This document shows positions 49,187 to 57,693 of a DNA stretch of 64,000 nucleotides, one piece after another. The stretch is from contig CAWDMB010000013.1 in NCBI GenBank assembly GCA_963803375.1, forward strand, positions 1-64,000, given 5' to 3'. The first letter of the stretch is position 1; the number at the start of each line of letters is the position of its first letter. A program made the translations under genes and the position numbers. The notes under the pieces are model-generated. The model was not told the origin of the DNA. It was given only the letters and a program-made list of their open reading frames with translations, and made no database searches. This stretch comes from JAOPZW01 sp963803375 (GTDB taxonomy: Bacteria; Actinomycetota; Thermoleophilia; Solirubrobacterales; Solirubrobacteraceae).

Positions 49187-50188
49187 TCAGGCGTAGCGGG
49201 CGACGACGCCGTCGGCAACGAGCTCGAGGACGCCGCGGTGGCGCTCTGCAAGCCCGGGCGGCAGCGCGGCCTTCGCCTCGTCGACGATCCCGAGCGCGCG
49301 CTCGCGGGCGCGGTCCAGCGCCCCCGTCGCCTCGATCCGGTCGCACACGGCCGCGGCCGCGGGCGGGCCGGCGATCGCGCGCGGATCGAGCGCGGCGAGC
49401 TCGGGGTCCCGCTGCCGCGCGAGGACGAACGGCAGCGTGATCGTCCCGTCCAGGAGATCGGTGCCGCGGTGCTTGCCGGTGCGCTCGGCCGGCCCGGAGA
49501 CGTCGAGGACGTCGTCGAGGACCTGGAACGCGAGCCCGATCCGCGCGCCGAAGTCGCCGAGGGCATCGGCGTCGCCGCCACCCTCGAGCGCGCCGAGCCG
49601 GCAGGCGGCCTCGAACAGGCGGCCGGTCTTCAGCTCGCAGCGCCGCTCGTAACGCTCGAGCGTGATCGACGCGTCCCACGCATCGGCGCGCTGTAGCAGC
49701 TCGCCCCGCGCGAGCGCCGAGCCCGCGTCGCTGAGGACGCGGATCTCGTCCCCGCGACCGTTGCGGGCGAGCTCGGCGAAGGCGCGCGCGAAGAGCAGGT
49801 CGCCGGTCGCGGTCGCGGCCGCGCGGCCGGCGGAGGCCACAACCGTGGGCAGCCCGCGCCGCAGCGCGGCGGCGTCGAGGACATCGTCGTGGACGAGCGT
49901 CGCGCTGTGGACGAGCTCGACCGCGGTCGCGGCGCGTACGAGCCCGTCGCCGTCCTCGCCCGCGCCCGTCGGCGAGGCCGACGGGGTCTCGCCGGCGGCG
50001 AGGAAGACGAGCAGCGGACGCAGGCGCTTGCCACCGGCGGCGATCGTGGCCCCCGCGTGCTCGGCCAGTGCCTCGCCGTGGCTGCGAGCCAGCTCGTCCA
50101 GGCGCCGCTCGACGGCGTCGAGCCGGCGCGAGATGTGCGGGCCGCCCGCGCGCACAACCTCGGTGACCGGTCCGGTCGCGGCGCTCAC
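49187..50188 (-). CDS. Polyprenyl diphosphate synthase
   Basis: A 333-residue trans-prenyltransferase: first Asp-rich motif LVHDDVLDAAALRRGLPT, GKRLRPLLVFLAAGE, ELKTGRLFEAACRLGALEG, second Asp-rich motif FQVLDDVLDVSG and the KHRGTDLLDGTITLPF loop. It makes the isoprenoid tail of menaquinone, as the neighbouring menG suggests. GTG 50188 overlaps the menG stop by four bases, so the two are translated together. Confidence 0.92.
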   Translation of the reverse strand: MSAATGPVTEVVRAGGPHISRRLDAVERRLDELARSHGEALAEHAGATIAAGGKRLRPLLVFLAAGETPSASPTGAGEDGDGLVRAATAVELVHSATLVHDDVLDAAALRRGLPTVVASAGRAAATATGDLLFARAFAELARNGRGDEIRVLSDAGSALARGELLQRADAWDASITLERYERRCELKTGRLFEAACRLGALEGGGDADALGDFGARIGLAFQVLDDVLDVSGPAERTGKHRGTDLLDGTITLPFVLARQRDPELAALDPRAIAGPPAAAAVCDRIEATGALDRARERALGIVDEAKAALPPGLAERHRGVLELVADGVVARYA

Positions 50189-50895
50189 GCGGTCCTCGTC
50201 CCGACGTGCAACGCGATGATCCCGCCCGCCGTGAGCACCCAGCGCACGTCGCCGAGGCCCGCTTGGACCATAGCCGCCCCCAAGCCCTCCGGAGGCGGGA
50301 AGCGCTTGACGCTGTTGGGGAGGTACGTGTATGCCTGCTCCTCCCCCGTGAAACGGCCGATCAGGGGCACGAGCCCGTCGAACCAGAGGCGGTAGAACGA
50401 GGACAGCGGCGGCCCGGTGGGCGTCGTGATCTCGAGCACGACGACGTGTCCGCCCGGCCGCACGACGCGCGCCATCTCGGCGAGGCCGCGGTCGAGGTCG
50501 GCGAAGTTGCGCGCCCCGAAGCCGACCGTGGCCGCGTCGAAGCTCGCATCCGGATAGGCGAGCGCGAGCGCGTTGCCCCACTCGAAGCGCAGCCGGGGCG
50601 CCTTCGCGCGTGCGCGGGCCAGCATTGCATCCGAGAAGTCCGAGCCGACCACCTCGCCCCCGGGGGCGACCCGGCGCGCGAGCTCGACCGCCAGGTCGCC
50701 CGTCCCGGTGGCGACGTCGAGCACCCGGTCGCCGGGCCCCACCGCGGCGAGGTCGGCCGCCCGGGCGCGCCAGCGATGATGCAGGCCGGCGGTCATGACC
50801 GAGTTCATGACGTCGTAGAACGACGCGATGCGATCGAACATCGCTCGGACCTGCGGCTCCTCGAGGGTGCCGGTCGTCGCCGCGCCGTTGCCCAT
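50185..50895 (-). CDS. menG: Demethylmenaquinone methyltransferase
   Basis: A 236-residue UbiE/MenG methyltransferase: VRAMFDRIASFYDVMNSVMT, SAM site VLDVATGTGDLAVELARRV, and the family signature FDAATVGFGARNFADLDRGL with YTYLPNSVKRFPPPE near the end. It performs the last methylation of menaquinone synthesis. Next to the quinol-oxidising QcrABC complex and the prenyl synthase on the same strand, it implies menaquinone as the respiratory quinone. Confidence 0.9.
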   Translation of the reverse strand: MGNGAATTGTLEEPQVRAMFDRIASFYDVMNSVMTAGLHHRWRARAADLAAVGPGDRVLDVATGTGDLAVELARRVAPGGEVVGSDFSDAMLARARAKAPRLRFEWGNALALAYPDASFDAATVGFGARNFADLDRGLAEMARVVRPGGHVVVLEITTPTGPPLSSFYRLWFDGLVPLIGRFTGEEQAYTYLPNSVKRFPPPEGLGAAMVQAGLGDVRWVLTAGGIIALHVGTRTA

Positions 50896-50951
50896 CGATC
50901 GTCGAGGCTAGCGGTCGGTCGGACCCGCCGCGGGACTGCGGCCCCTCGGGG

Positions 50952-51692
50952 CTACTCGCCCTTCAGCTGCGACAGGTAGGCGACCAGCGCGCTGAACTTC
51001 TCGGGCGGCAGGTCCGTGAACGAGGGCATCGGCGCCGTCGGGTTTGTGAGCGTCCGCGCGATCGCCTGCCTGGGCAGGCGCTGCGCGATGTCGGTCAGCT
51101 CCGGCCCGGGACCGCCGTTGCCGTTCTCGCCGATCTTGTGGCAGGCCAGGCAGCCCGACTGCGCCGCGATCTGCTTGCCCCTCTCGACCTCGGCCACCAT
51201 CCTCGGTCCCTGCGCGCGCACGGCGGCCGAGATCGGCTCGTCGATCTGCGTGGGCGGGCCCGCGGCGGCGCCGAGGTAGGTGAGGTAGCCGATCGCCGCG
51301 ATCGTGAAGATGCCCGCCGTGGTGGCGATCGGCCGGCGCTCGGGCCGGCGCTCGGGACCGCGGTCGTAGAACGGCAGCAGGAAGAGCAGGATCAAGCAGA
51401 TCGTCGGCACGCCGATGGTGGCCAGCGGCACAAGGGACGCAGGCTTGATGACCCGCAGGAGCTCGAAGAGGAAGAAGAAGTACCACTCGGGTCGCGGGGT
51501 GTAGGTCGTCGTCGTCGGGTCGGCCTTCGGCCCGAGCTCCGCGCCGAGCGTGAGCGACATGACGATGATCGCGACCAGGACCACGACGGCCATGGCCGCG
51601 TCCTTCGCGACCGCGTAGGGGAAGAACGGCTTGCCCTGCGACTTGAGGATCGAGTACTCGCGGAGGTACTGCTCCCTCTGGACCCTGTTCAC
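50952..51692 (-). CDS. qcrC: Menaquinol-cytochrome c reductase, QcrC (subunit IV plus cytochrome c)
   Basis: A 246-residue fusion: the first part is subunit IV-like with three membrane helices (PRPEWYFFFLFELLRVIK is the conserved quinol-site PEWY), the second a c-type cytochrome with haem site GCLACHKIG and distal Met in TAPMPSFTDLPPEK. This fused form is typical of Bacillus QcrC, unlike the dihaem QcrC of most Actinomycetota. It passes electrons from menaquinol through the Rieske protein to cytochrome c. Start ATG 51692, four bases after the qcrB stop at 51697. Confidence 0.9.
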   Translation of the reverse strand: MNRVQREQYLREYSILKSQGKPFFPYAVAKDAAMAVVVLVAIIVMSLTLGAELGPKADPTTTTYTPRPEWYFFFLFELLRVIKPASLVPLATIGVPTICLILLFLLPFYDRGPERRPERRPIATTAGIFTIAAIGYLTYLGAAAGPPTQIDEPISAAVRAQGPRMVAEVERGKQIAAQSGCLACHKIGENGNGGPGPELTDIAQRLPRQAIARTLTNPTAPMPSFTDLPPEKFSALVAYLSQLKGE

Positions 51693-51696
51693 GACG

Positions 51697-52497
51697 TCAC
51701 GCCCGCTCGCGCCGGAGCCGCTCGTCGGACTCGGCCTTCAGCCACGGCGGCGCCGTCGTGCCGAGCTTGACGACGAGGTAGAGGTGCGCGCCGATGAGCG
51801 CCACGATCGCCCCCGGGATGAGCAGCATGTGGATCGCGTAGAAGCGCGAGAGCGTCGTCGCCTCGAACTCCGGCCCGGCGCGCAGGAAGTCCGAAAGGTA
51901 CGGGCCGATGAACGGGCCCGTCCCGTTGATGTTCACGCCGACGATCGTCGCCCAGTAGGAGCGCTGGTCGAAGGGCAGCAGGTAGCCGGTGAACGCCATG
52001 GCCAGCGTGAGCACGAGCAGCGTCACGCCGATGACCCAGTTCAGCTCGCGCGGGTACTTGTAGGCGCCGAAGAAGAAGGTCCGCGCCATGTGCAGGAAGA
52101 TGAGGACGACCATCACGGTCGAGCCCCACTTGTGCATGCCGCGCACGAACTCACCCAGGAAGGCCTCGTTCGTGACGTACCGGATCGACTCGTACGCGCG
52201 CGTCGGCGACGGCTCGTAGTACATCGCGAGGAAGACGCCGGTGACCGCCTGGCTGAGGAACGCGAACAGCGTCGCCGACCCGAGCGTGTAGAACCAGTTC
52301 GTGCCCTTCGGGATCTTGCGGAACATCACCCAGCGCGCCGCGCCCGAGAGCGACGTCCGCTCGTCGACCCAGTCGATCGCGCTGACGCCGCCCTCCTCGG
52401 CGACGTCGAGCGGGTCGACCTTGCCGTTGCCCTGCCCCGGCCGCTTGGGCCGCGGGTTCAGCGCGCTCGGGGGGGCGGGAAGTCTGGCCTTGGGCAT
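51697..52497 (-). CDS. qcrB: Menaquinol-cytochrome c reductase, cytochrome b (QcrB)
   Basis: A 266-residue cytochrome b6-like subunit with four membrane helices. The haem ligands are the paired histidines in HKWGSTVMVVLIFLHMARTF and HMLLIPGAIVALIGAHLYLV; LLPFDQRSYWATIVG is the quinol-site region. A proline-rich cytoplasmic N-terminus (KARLPAPPSALNPRPKRPG) precedes the helices. Starts four bases after the Rieske stop; order qcrA-qcrB-qcrC as in Bacillus. Confidence 0.92.
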   Translation of the reverse strand: MPKARLPAPPSALNPRPKRPGQGNGKVDPLDVAEEGGVSAIDWVDERTSLSGAARWVMFRKIPKGTNWFYTLGSATLFAFLSQAVTGVFLAMYYEPSPTRAYESIRYVTNEAFLGEFVRGMHKWGSTVMVVLIFLHMARTFFFGAYKYPRELNWVIGVTLLVLTLAMAFTGYLLPFDQRSYWATIVGVNINGTGPFIGPYLSDFLRAGPEFEATTLSRFYAIHMLLIPGAIVALIGAHLYLVVKLGTTAPPWLKAESDERLRRERA

Positions 52498-52500
52498 GGC

Positions 52501-53172
52501 TCAGGTGCCGGAGATCTTTCGCACCGTCGGGCGCGAGGGGTAGAGGTACGGCCCGATGCCGTCCAGCGGCTCGCCGGGATCGCGCGGCGAGAAGCGCTTG
52601 AACTCGCGGTTGACCGAGAAGCGCGGCCCGATCTCGATCCGGCCGTTGCGCAGGCGCGTGTAGAAGCGGTCGAGCGGGCGGACCGGCGGCCCGCCGTCCA
52701 CCTGGCCGCGGAAGCCGTAGACGCCGCCGTGGCAGGGACAGATGAAGCGTCCGGCGGCCTCGACGAAGCGCACGGGGCACCCGAGGTGCATGCAGCGCGT
52801 CGAGAGCGCGACGTACCGGTTGTACTGGTCCGCCGGCTCGCGATCGATGTTCGGGTTGCGCTTGCGGATGTAGACCGTCGATTTGCCCGCCTGGCCGATG
52901 CCGTCAACGATGTCGATGACCTTGGGGACGTAGGTGTCCACGCTGAAGTCGGCCGGGACGCCGACGACCTGCCAGCGCTCGTCCTCCTTCTCGAAGACCG
53001 GGCCGAGCGCGAAGCCCAGCGCGGGGAGCAGGAAGGCCGAGGCGGCGACGATCCCGGCGACGTTCGCCGTGCCGGTCATGAAGCGCCGCCGCGTGACCGT
53101 CTCCCCCTCGAAGGCGCCGGGGATCTGGCGGTCGGCGGTGTACTTGCTCTTGGTCTGGCGACGATCGGCCAT
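52501..53172 (-). CDS. qcrA: Menaquinol-cytochrome c reductase, Rieske iron-sulfur subunit (QcrA)
   Basis: A 223-residue Rieske protein. The [2Fe-2S] site is CMHLGCPV and CPCHGGVYGF, with two Cys and two His ligands. The N-terminus has TRRRFMTGTANVAG, a twin-arginine-like signal before one membrane helix, consistent with Tat insertion and with tatC/tatA at 46-47 kb. The Rieske domain follows a charged EKEDERWQVVG linker. ATG 53172 begins the qcr operon. Confidence 0.92.
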   Translation of the reverse strand: MADRRQTKSKYTADRQIPGAFEGETVTRRRFMTGTANVAGIVAASAFLLPALGFALGPVFEKEDERWQVVGVPADFSVDTYVPKVIDIVDGIGQAGKSTVYIRKRNPNIDREPADQYNRYVALSTRCMHLGCPVRFVEAAGRFICPCHGGVYGFRGQVDGGPPVRPLDRFYTRLRNGRIEIGPRFSVNREFKRFSPRDPGEPLDGIGPYLYPSRPTVRKISGT

Positions 53173-53247
53173 GGGGCGCGGTGTGGAACCTTATCTCCCG
53201 GGAAGTCTACGTACGGCGGTCCCGGGGCTCGGCGCCGGTCAGCGGCC

Positions 53248-53769
53248 CTAAACCACGTGACCCGAGAGCTGGCGCGCGGCGGCTCTCAGCGCCTCCGGGG
53301 CGCCCGGATCGCCCCGGCGCGCCGCCGCCTTGGCCTCCCGCAGGGCCGGCGTCGGCCCCCAGCCGACGGCCGTCGCGCCGGCCGCCCAGGCAGCCTCGGC
53401 CAGCTCTGGCACGCGCGCGGCGAGGGCCTGCGCGCACAGCGAGATGACGTCGGCCAGCTCGGCCACCGCCTGGACGTCCCCCAGGCGCGCCAGGCGCTCG
53501 AGGCCGAGCGCGTAGAGCCGGTCGCCGGCGAGCAGCGCGAGGTCGGGGTCGGCGGTGACGAAGAGGCGCGAGCGCCCCGTGTGCAGGAGGTCGCCCTCGC
53601 GGATCGCCTCGACCACGAAGGCCACCTCGGCCTCGCGGCCGGCCGAGCGCGGGCCGGCGGCGGCGAGCGCGCCGAGCGTCCCGTCGGGGCGCGGGGACGC
53701 GACGAGCGCGTCGGCCAGCAGGCCGCCCTCCGCGCGCACGGCGTCGGCCACGGCCGCGAGCACGTTCAC
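53248..53769 (-). CDS. All-helical protein of unknown function, prenyl-synthase-like
   Basis: A 173-residue all-alpha protein starting MNVLAAVADAVRAEGG (GTG 53769). The middle AGDRLYALGLERLARLGDV with AVAELADVISLCAQALA resembles the helix of polyprenyl synthases that contains GDYL, but no Asp-rich catalytic motif is present. It overlaps the hemL stop by four bases (GTGA), so it is co-translated with hemL. It may be a regulatory or subunit-like relative of prenyl synthases (inference). Family not recognised. Confidence 0.55.
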   Translation of the reverse strand: MNVLAAVADAVRAEGGLLADALVASPRPDGTLGALAAAGPRSAGREAEVAFVVEAIREGDLLHTGRSRLFVTADPDLALLAGDRLYALGLERLARLGDVQAVAELADVISLCAQALAARVPELAEAAWAAGATAVGWGPTPALREAKAAARRGDPGAPEALRAAARQLSGHVV

Positions 53770-55055
53770 GACAGCGCGGCGAAGGCGGCCGCCGCCGCGT
53801 CGATCGTGCGGTCGAGGTGCTCGGCGGTGTGGGCGAGCGAGGGGAACCACGCCTCGAACTGCGAGGGCGGCGGGTAGACGCCGCGCGCGAGCAGGCCTCG
53901 GCACCAGGTGCCGTGGGCGGCGACGTCGCAGGCCTGGGCACCGACGAGGTCGCGGACCGGGACCTCGCTGAAGAAGGTCGTCAGCAGGCCGGGCGCGGCG
54001 ACGACCTGCACGGGCACGCCCGCGGCCTCGGCGGCTCCACGGAGGCCCTCGGCCAGGCTCTCGCTCGTCGCAGCCAGGTGCGGGTAGGCGGAGTCGTCGA
54101 GCCCGCGCAGGGCCGCCAGCCCGGCGGCGACCGCGAGCGGGTTGCCGCTCAGCGTGCCCGCCTGGTAGACGTCGCCCGCCGGCGCGAGGCGCCCCATGAG
54201 CTCCGCCGGGCCGCCGAACGCGGCCGCCGGCAGGCCGCCGCCGACGATCTTGCCCATCACCGTGAGGTCGGGGACGACGCCCGTGAGGTCCTGGGCGCCG
54301 CCGCGCGCCACGCGGAAGCCCGTGATCACCTCGTCGAAGACGAGCAGCGCGCCGGTGGCGGTGGCGCGCTCGCGCAGCAGCTCGAGGAACCCGGCCGTCG
54401 GCGGCACGAGGCCCATGTTGGCCGGGTAGGGCTCGGCGAGGATCGCGGCGAACTCGTGCTCGCCGGTCGCCGCCGACACGGCCTCGGCGTCGTTCCAGCC
54501 GACGACGACGGTGCTCGCGGTGGCCGCCGCGGGCACGCCGGGGCTCGACGGGATCGCGCCCGTGAGCAGCCCCGAGCCCGCCTGGGCGAGGAGGCCGTCG
54601 ACGTGGCCGTGGTACGCGCCCGCGAACTTCAGGAGCCGCTCGCGACCCGTCACGGCCCGTGCGAGGCGGATCGCGCTCATGGCCGCCTCGGTCCCCGAGG
54701 AGGTCATGCGCACCATCTCGACCCCGGGGACCCGCCGGGCGATCTCCTCGGCGAGGTCGACCTCGCCGGCGGTGGGGGCGCCGAACGTCGTCCCTCGAGC
54801 CGCCACCGAGAGGACCGCGGCCAGGATGTCGGGGTGGGCGTGCCCGTGGACGAGCGGGCCCCACGAGAGCACGTAGTCGACGAAGCGGTTGCCGTCGACG
54901 TCGACGATCTCCGCGCCCTCGCCGCGCTCGATGAAGATCGGGTCGCGCCCGATCGCCCGCATCGCCCGCACGGGCGAGTTGACGCCCCCGGGCAGGCGCG
55001 TCAGCGCCCGGCGATAGAGCTCGGCGGACTTCGCGTCGGTGAGCGAGACGGGCAC
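53766..55055 (-). CDS. hemL: Glutamate-1-semialdehyde 2,1-aminomutase
   Basis: A 429-residue PLP enzyme that forms 5-aminolevulinate from glutamate-1-semialdehyde, the C5 route to tetrapyrroles. LPGGVNSPVRAMRAIG, VDYVLSWGPLVHGHAHP, MTSSGTEAAMSAIRLAR, KFAGAYHGHVDG, FDEVITGFRVARGG and the PLP lysine in VMGKIVGGGLP are all present. GTG 55055 starts just after the preceding gene's stop; it is second-last in the heme run hemB-AhbAB-like-hemL. Confidence 0.93.
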   Translation of the reverse strand: MPVSLTDAKSAELYRRALTRLPGGVNSPVRAMRAIGRDPIFIERGEGAEIVDVDGNRFVDYVLSWGPLVHGHAHPDILAAVLSVAARGTTFGAPTAGEVDLAEEIARRVPGVEMVRMTSSGTEAAMSAIRLARAVTGRERLLKFAGAYHGHVDGLLAQAGSGLLTGAIPSSPGVPAAATASTVVVGWNDAEAVSAATGEHEFAAILAEPYPANMGLVPPTAGFLELLRERATATGALLVFDEVITGFRVARGGAQDLTGVVPDLTVMGKIVGGGLPAAAFGGPAELMGRLAPAGDVYQAGTLSGNPLAVAAGLAALRGLDDSAYPHLAATSESLAEGLRGAAEAAGVPVQVVAAPGLLTTFFSEVPVRDLVGAQACDVAAHGTWCRGLLARGVYPPPSQFEAWFPSLAHTAEHLDRTIDAAAAAFAALS

Positions 55056-55060
55056 GAACG

Positions 55061-56143
55061 CTAGACGTCGGCGTGCTCGCGCTCCCAGGCACGATGCTCG
55101 TCGGTGAAGTAGAGCAGGCGGACCTTCTTGAACTCCGTGGAGCTGTAGAGGGTGGCCCGCTCCTGGACGAGGTCGATCTCCTTGGCGATCGCGTCGAGGA
55201 TCGCGTCGCACTCCTCCTTGGAGCGCCCGTGGGCCATCGTGAAGATCTGGTAGGGCCAGTCGGCGTAGGTCGGGCGCTGGTAGCAGTGCGAGATGCCGCG
55301 GAACGCGGCCATCCGCGGGCCGAGCTCGAGCACGCGCTCGTCGGGGACGCGCCAGACGCCCATTCCGTTCGCGCTGAAGCCCGCGCGCCGGTGGAAGAGG
55401 ATCGCCGCGACGCGCCGCAGCAGACCGCGGTCGACCATGCCGTGGAGGTGCTCGACGAGCGCGTCGACGGGGACGCCGAGACGCGCAGCGGCCGGCGCGT
55501 AGGGCTCGGGCACGACCGGGAGGTCGCCCTGCGTGGCGCGGATGACGGCCTGATCCCACTCGTCGTAGGGCTGCTTGGCGAGCTCGACCGGCTCCACGGC
55601 GGTCGCGCCGGCCGTGGCGAGCGCGTCCGTGCCGCCCTCCATCTCGAGGTCCATGCGGATCTTGAAGAGCTTGAGCGTCGGCAGCTGGCGGATCGACTCG
55701 GCGCCGGTGAGCTCCCGCAGGATCGCGATCGTACCGTCGAGCCCGAGCTTCGAGCCCGGCTCGACGGCGATCGTGAACCACATGTTGAACTCGTGGTTGC
55801 GCAGGTAGTTGTGCGAGACGCCGGGATGGCCGTTGACCACCGTCGCGGCGCGCCACGGGTGCTCGGGATCGACCTTCGCGGCCACGAGCATCGAGCCGTA
55901 GCCGAGCGCGCGGGTGTCGAAGATCGGCGTGACCTGGCGGATGATGCGCTCGTCGAGGAGCTCCTGCACCCGCCCGAGCACGCGCTCCTCGGGCACCTCG
56001 AGCACGCGGGCGACGGCGGCGTAGGGCCGCGGCTCGATCGGGAACGCGCCCTGCATCTGGTTGAGCAGGCGGCGGTCGAAGTCGTCGAGCGCGATCGCCG
56101 CGCCATGCTTGCGCGAGCGGAGCTTGGGCGTCACTGAAGCCAT
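55061..56143 (-). CDS. Fused siroheme decarboxylase-like protein (AhbA-AhbB, Lrp/AsnC fold)
   Basis: A 360-residue protein of two similar Lrp/AsnC-like halves (about 20-185 and 195-355). The first holds SHNYLRNHEFNMWFTIA, the second SHCYQRPTYADWPYQIFTMAHGRSKEE, the paired motifs of AhbA/AhbB and NirDLGH, which decarboxylate siroheme to didecarboxysiroheme. Here both halves are one chain, between hemB and hemL. Its ATG overlaps hemB by 13 bp. It may belong to a siroheme-based heme route or be a heme-responsive regulator; the sequence alone does not decide. Confidence 0.85.
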   Translation of the reverse strand: MASVTPKLRSRKHGAAIALDDFDRRLLNQMQGAFPIEPRPYAAVARVLEVPEERVLGRVQELLDERIIRQVTPIFDTRALGYGSMLVAAKVDPEHPWRAATVVNGHPGVSHNYLRNHEFNMWFTIAVEPGSKLGLDGTIAILRELTGAESIRQLPTLKLFKIRMDLEMEGGTDALATAGATAVEPVELAKQPYDEWDQAVIRATQGDLPVVPEPYAPAAARLGVPVDALVEHLHGMVDRGLLRRVAAILFHRRAGFSANGMGVWRVPDERVLELGPRMAAFRGISHCYQRPTYADWPYQIFTMAHGRSKEECDAILDAIAKEIDLVQERATLYSSTEFKKVRLLYFTDEHRAWEREHADV

Positions 56144-57105
56144 CGGGCGGCGTCCTTGGCGTGGTAGGTGATGACGATGTCGGCTCCCGCACGGCGGATG
56201 GCTGTCAGCGCCTCGAGCACGGCGGCGCGCTCGTCGAGGTGGCCGGCGGCGGCCGCCGCCTTGACCATCGCGTACTCGCCGCTGACGTTGTACGCGGCGA
56301 CGGGCATCCGCGTCGCATCCTTGACGCGCCGGATCACGTCGAGGTACGCCAGCGCCGGCTTGACGATGACGACGTCGGCGCCCTCCTCGACGTCGAGGCT
56401 CACCTCGCGCAGGGCCTCGTCGGCGTTGCCGGGGTCGAGCTGGTAACCGCGGCGGTCGCCGAAGGCGGGCGCCGAGCCGGCGGCCTCGCGGAACGGCCCG
56501 TAGAAGGCCGAGGCGAACTTCGCGCTGTAGGCCATGATCGGCGTCTCGGCGAAGCCCTCGTCGTCGAGCGCGGCGCGGATCGCGCCGACGCGCCCATCCA
56601 TCATGTCGCTCGGGGCGACGACGTCGGCGCCGGCGCGCGCCTGGGCGACCGCCGTGCGGGCGAGGAGCTCGACGGAGCCGTCGTTGTCGACCGACCCGTC
56701 GTCCAGCAGCAGCCCGCAGTGACCGTGGCTCGTGTACTCGCACAGGCACAGGTCGCAGATGACCAGCAGCTCGGGATGAGCGTCCTTGATCGCCCGCGTG
56801 GCGAGCTGCACGACGCCCTCGTCGTCCCACGCGCCCGAGCCCTGCGGGTCCTTCTCGGCCGGGATCCCGAAGAGCAGGACGCCGGGCAGCCCGAGCGCGG
56901 CGGCCTCGCCCGCCTCCACCACCCCGGCGGAGAGACCGAGCCGGTCGACGCCGGGCATGGCCGTGATCGGAGCGCGCCCCTCGAGTCCGTCCTCGACGAA
57001 CAGCGGCAGCACGAGGTCGGCGGCCTCCAGGCGCGTCTCGCGGACGAGGTCGCGCAGGTGCGGGGTGCGCCGCAGGCGGCGCAGGCGGGTCTGCGGATAG
57101 GGCAT
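56131..57105 (-). CDS. hemB: Delta-aminolevulinic acid dehydratase (porphobilinogen synthase)
   Basis: A 324-residue enzyme condensing two 5-aminolevulinates. RLRRTPHLRDLVRETRLEAA, LVLPLFVEDG, zinc site CDLCLCEYTSHGHC (three Cys), active lysines in YSAKFASAFY and VIVKPALAYLDVI, and YNVSGEYAMVKAAAAAG all match. ATG 57105 has GAGG before it. First of the hemB-AhbAB-like-hemL run; the acetyltransferase gene ends seven bases upstream. Confidence 0.94.
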   Translation of the reverse strand: MPYPQTRLRRLRRTPHLRDLVRETRLEAADLVLPLFVEDGLEGRAPITAMPGVDRLGLSAGVVEAGEAAALGLPGVLLFGIPAEKDPQGSGAWDDEGVVQLATRAIKDAHPELLVICDLCLCEYTSHGHCGLLLDDGSVDNDGSVELLARTAVAQARAGADVVAPSDMMDGRVGAIRAALDDEGFAETPIMAYSAKFASAFYGPFREAAGSAPAFGDRRGYQLDPGNADEALREVSLDVEEGADVVIVKPALAYLDVIRRVKDATRMPVAAYNVSGEYAMVKAAAAAGHLDERAAVLEALTAIRRAGADIVITYHAKDAARWLQ

Positions 57106-57111
57106 GCCTCG

Positions 57112-57693
57112 CTACATCGTAGGCCGCATGCGCTCCCAGTCCTCTGCGGTGAGCGCGTAGATGTCGTGGTCCTCCCAGGCGCCGTTGATGCGCAGGTAGC
57201 CCTCGGCGCGCCCCTCGAGGCGGAACCCGATGCGCCGCGCGACCCGCACGGAGCGTACGTTGCGCGGGATGATCGCGGGCTGGACGCGATGCAGGCCGGC
57301 GTGCTCGAAGGCGAAGCGCAGCGCGAGGCGCACGGCCCGGGTCGCGTGGCCGCGCCCGCCCGCGTCGGCGGCGATCCAGTACCCGAGGTTGGCGTTCATC
57401 CACGGACCGCGCACGACGTTGGAGAGCGTGACGCGGCCGATGAGCCGGTCGCCGTCGGCGAGGTCGAGCACGGCGAACGCGTACGCCGTGCCCGAGGTCC
57501 ACGCGCGGCGGTCGAGGTCGAGCTCGAGGCGCTGGCCCGGCTCTGTGTAGAACGAGGCGTCGCGGATCGGATCCCAGGGCGCCGTGTGGTCGCGGTTGGC
57601 GATGCGCAGGCGCGCCTGGACGGCGGCGTCGGACACCTCGGTCGGCCGGATCGCCGTCGGCGGCTGGTCGAGCCGGACCCGCGCGAGGCTCAC
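57112..57693 (-). CDS. GNAT family N-acetyltransferase (RimJ/RimL-like)
   Basis: A 193-residue GNAT protein: N-terminal AIRPTEVSDAAVQARL, LIGRVTLSNVVRGPW, acetyl-CoA loop GYWIAADAGGRGHATRAV, LRFAFEHAGLHRVQPAIIP with NVRSVRVARRIGFRLEGRAEG, the pattern of RimJ/RimL-type alanine N-acetyltransferases of ribosomal proteins or of small molecules. Overlaps the AI-2E transporter stop by four bases. Confidence 0.85.
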   Translation of the reverse strand: MSLARVRLDQPPTAIRPTEVSDAAVQARLRIANRDHTAPWDPIRDASFYTEPGQRLELDLDRRAWTSGTAYAFAVLDLADGDRLIGRVTLSNVVRGPWMNANLGYWIAADAGGRGHATRAVRLALRFAFEHAGLHRVQPAIIPRNVRSVRVARRIGFRLEGRAEGYLRINGAWEDHDIYALTAEDWERMRPTM

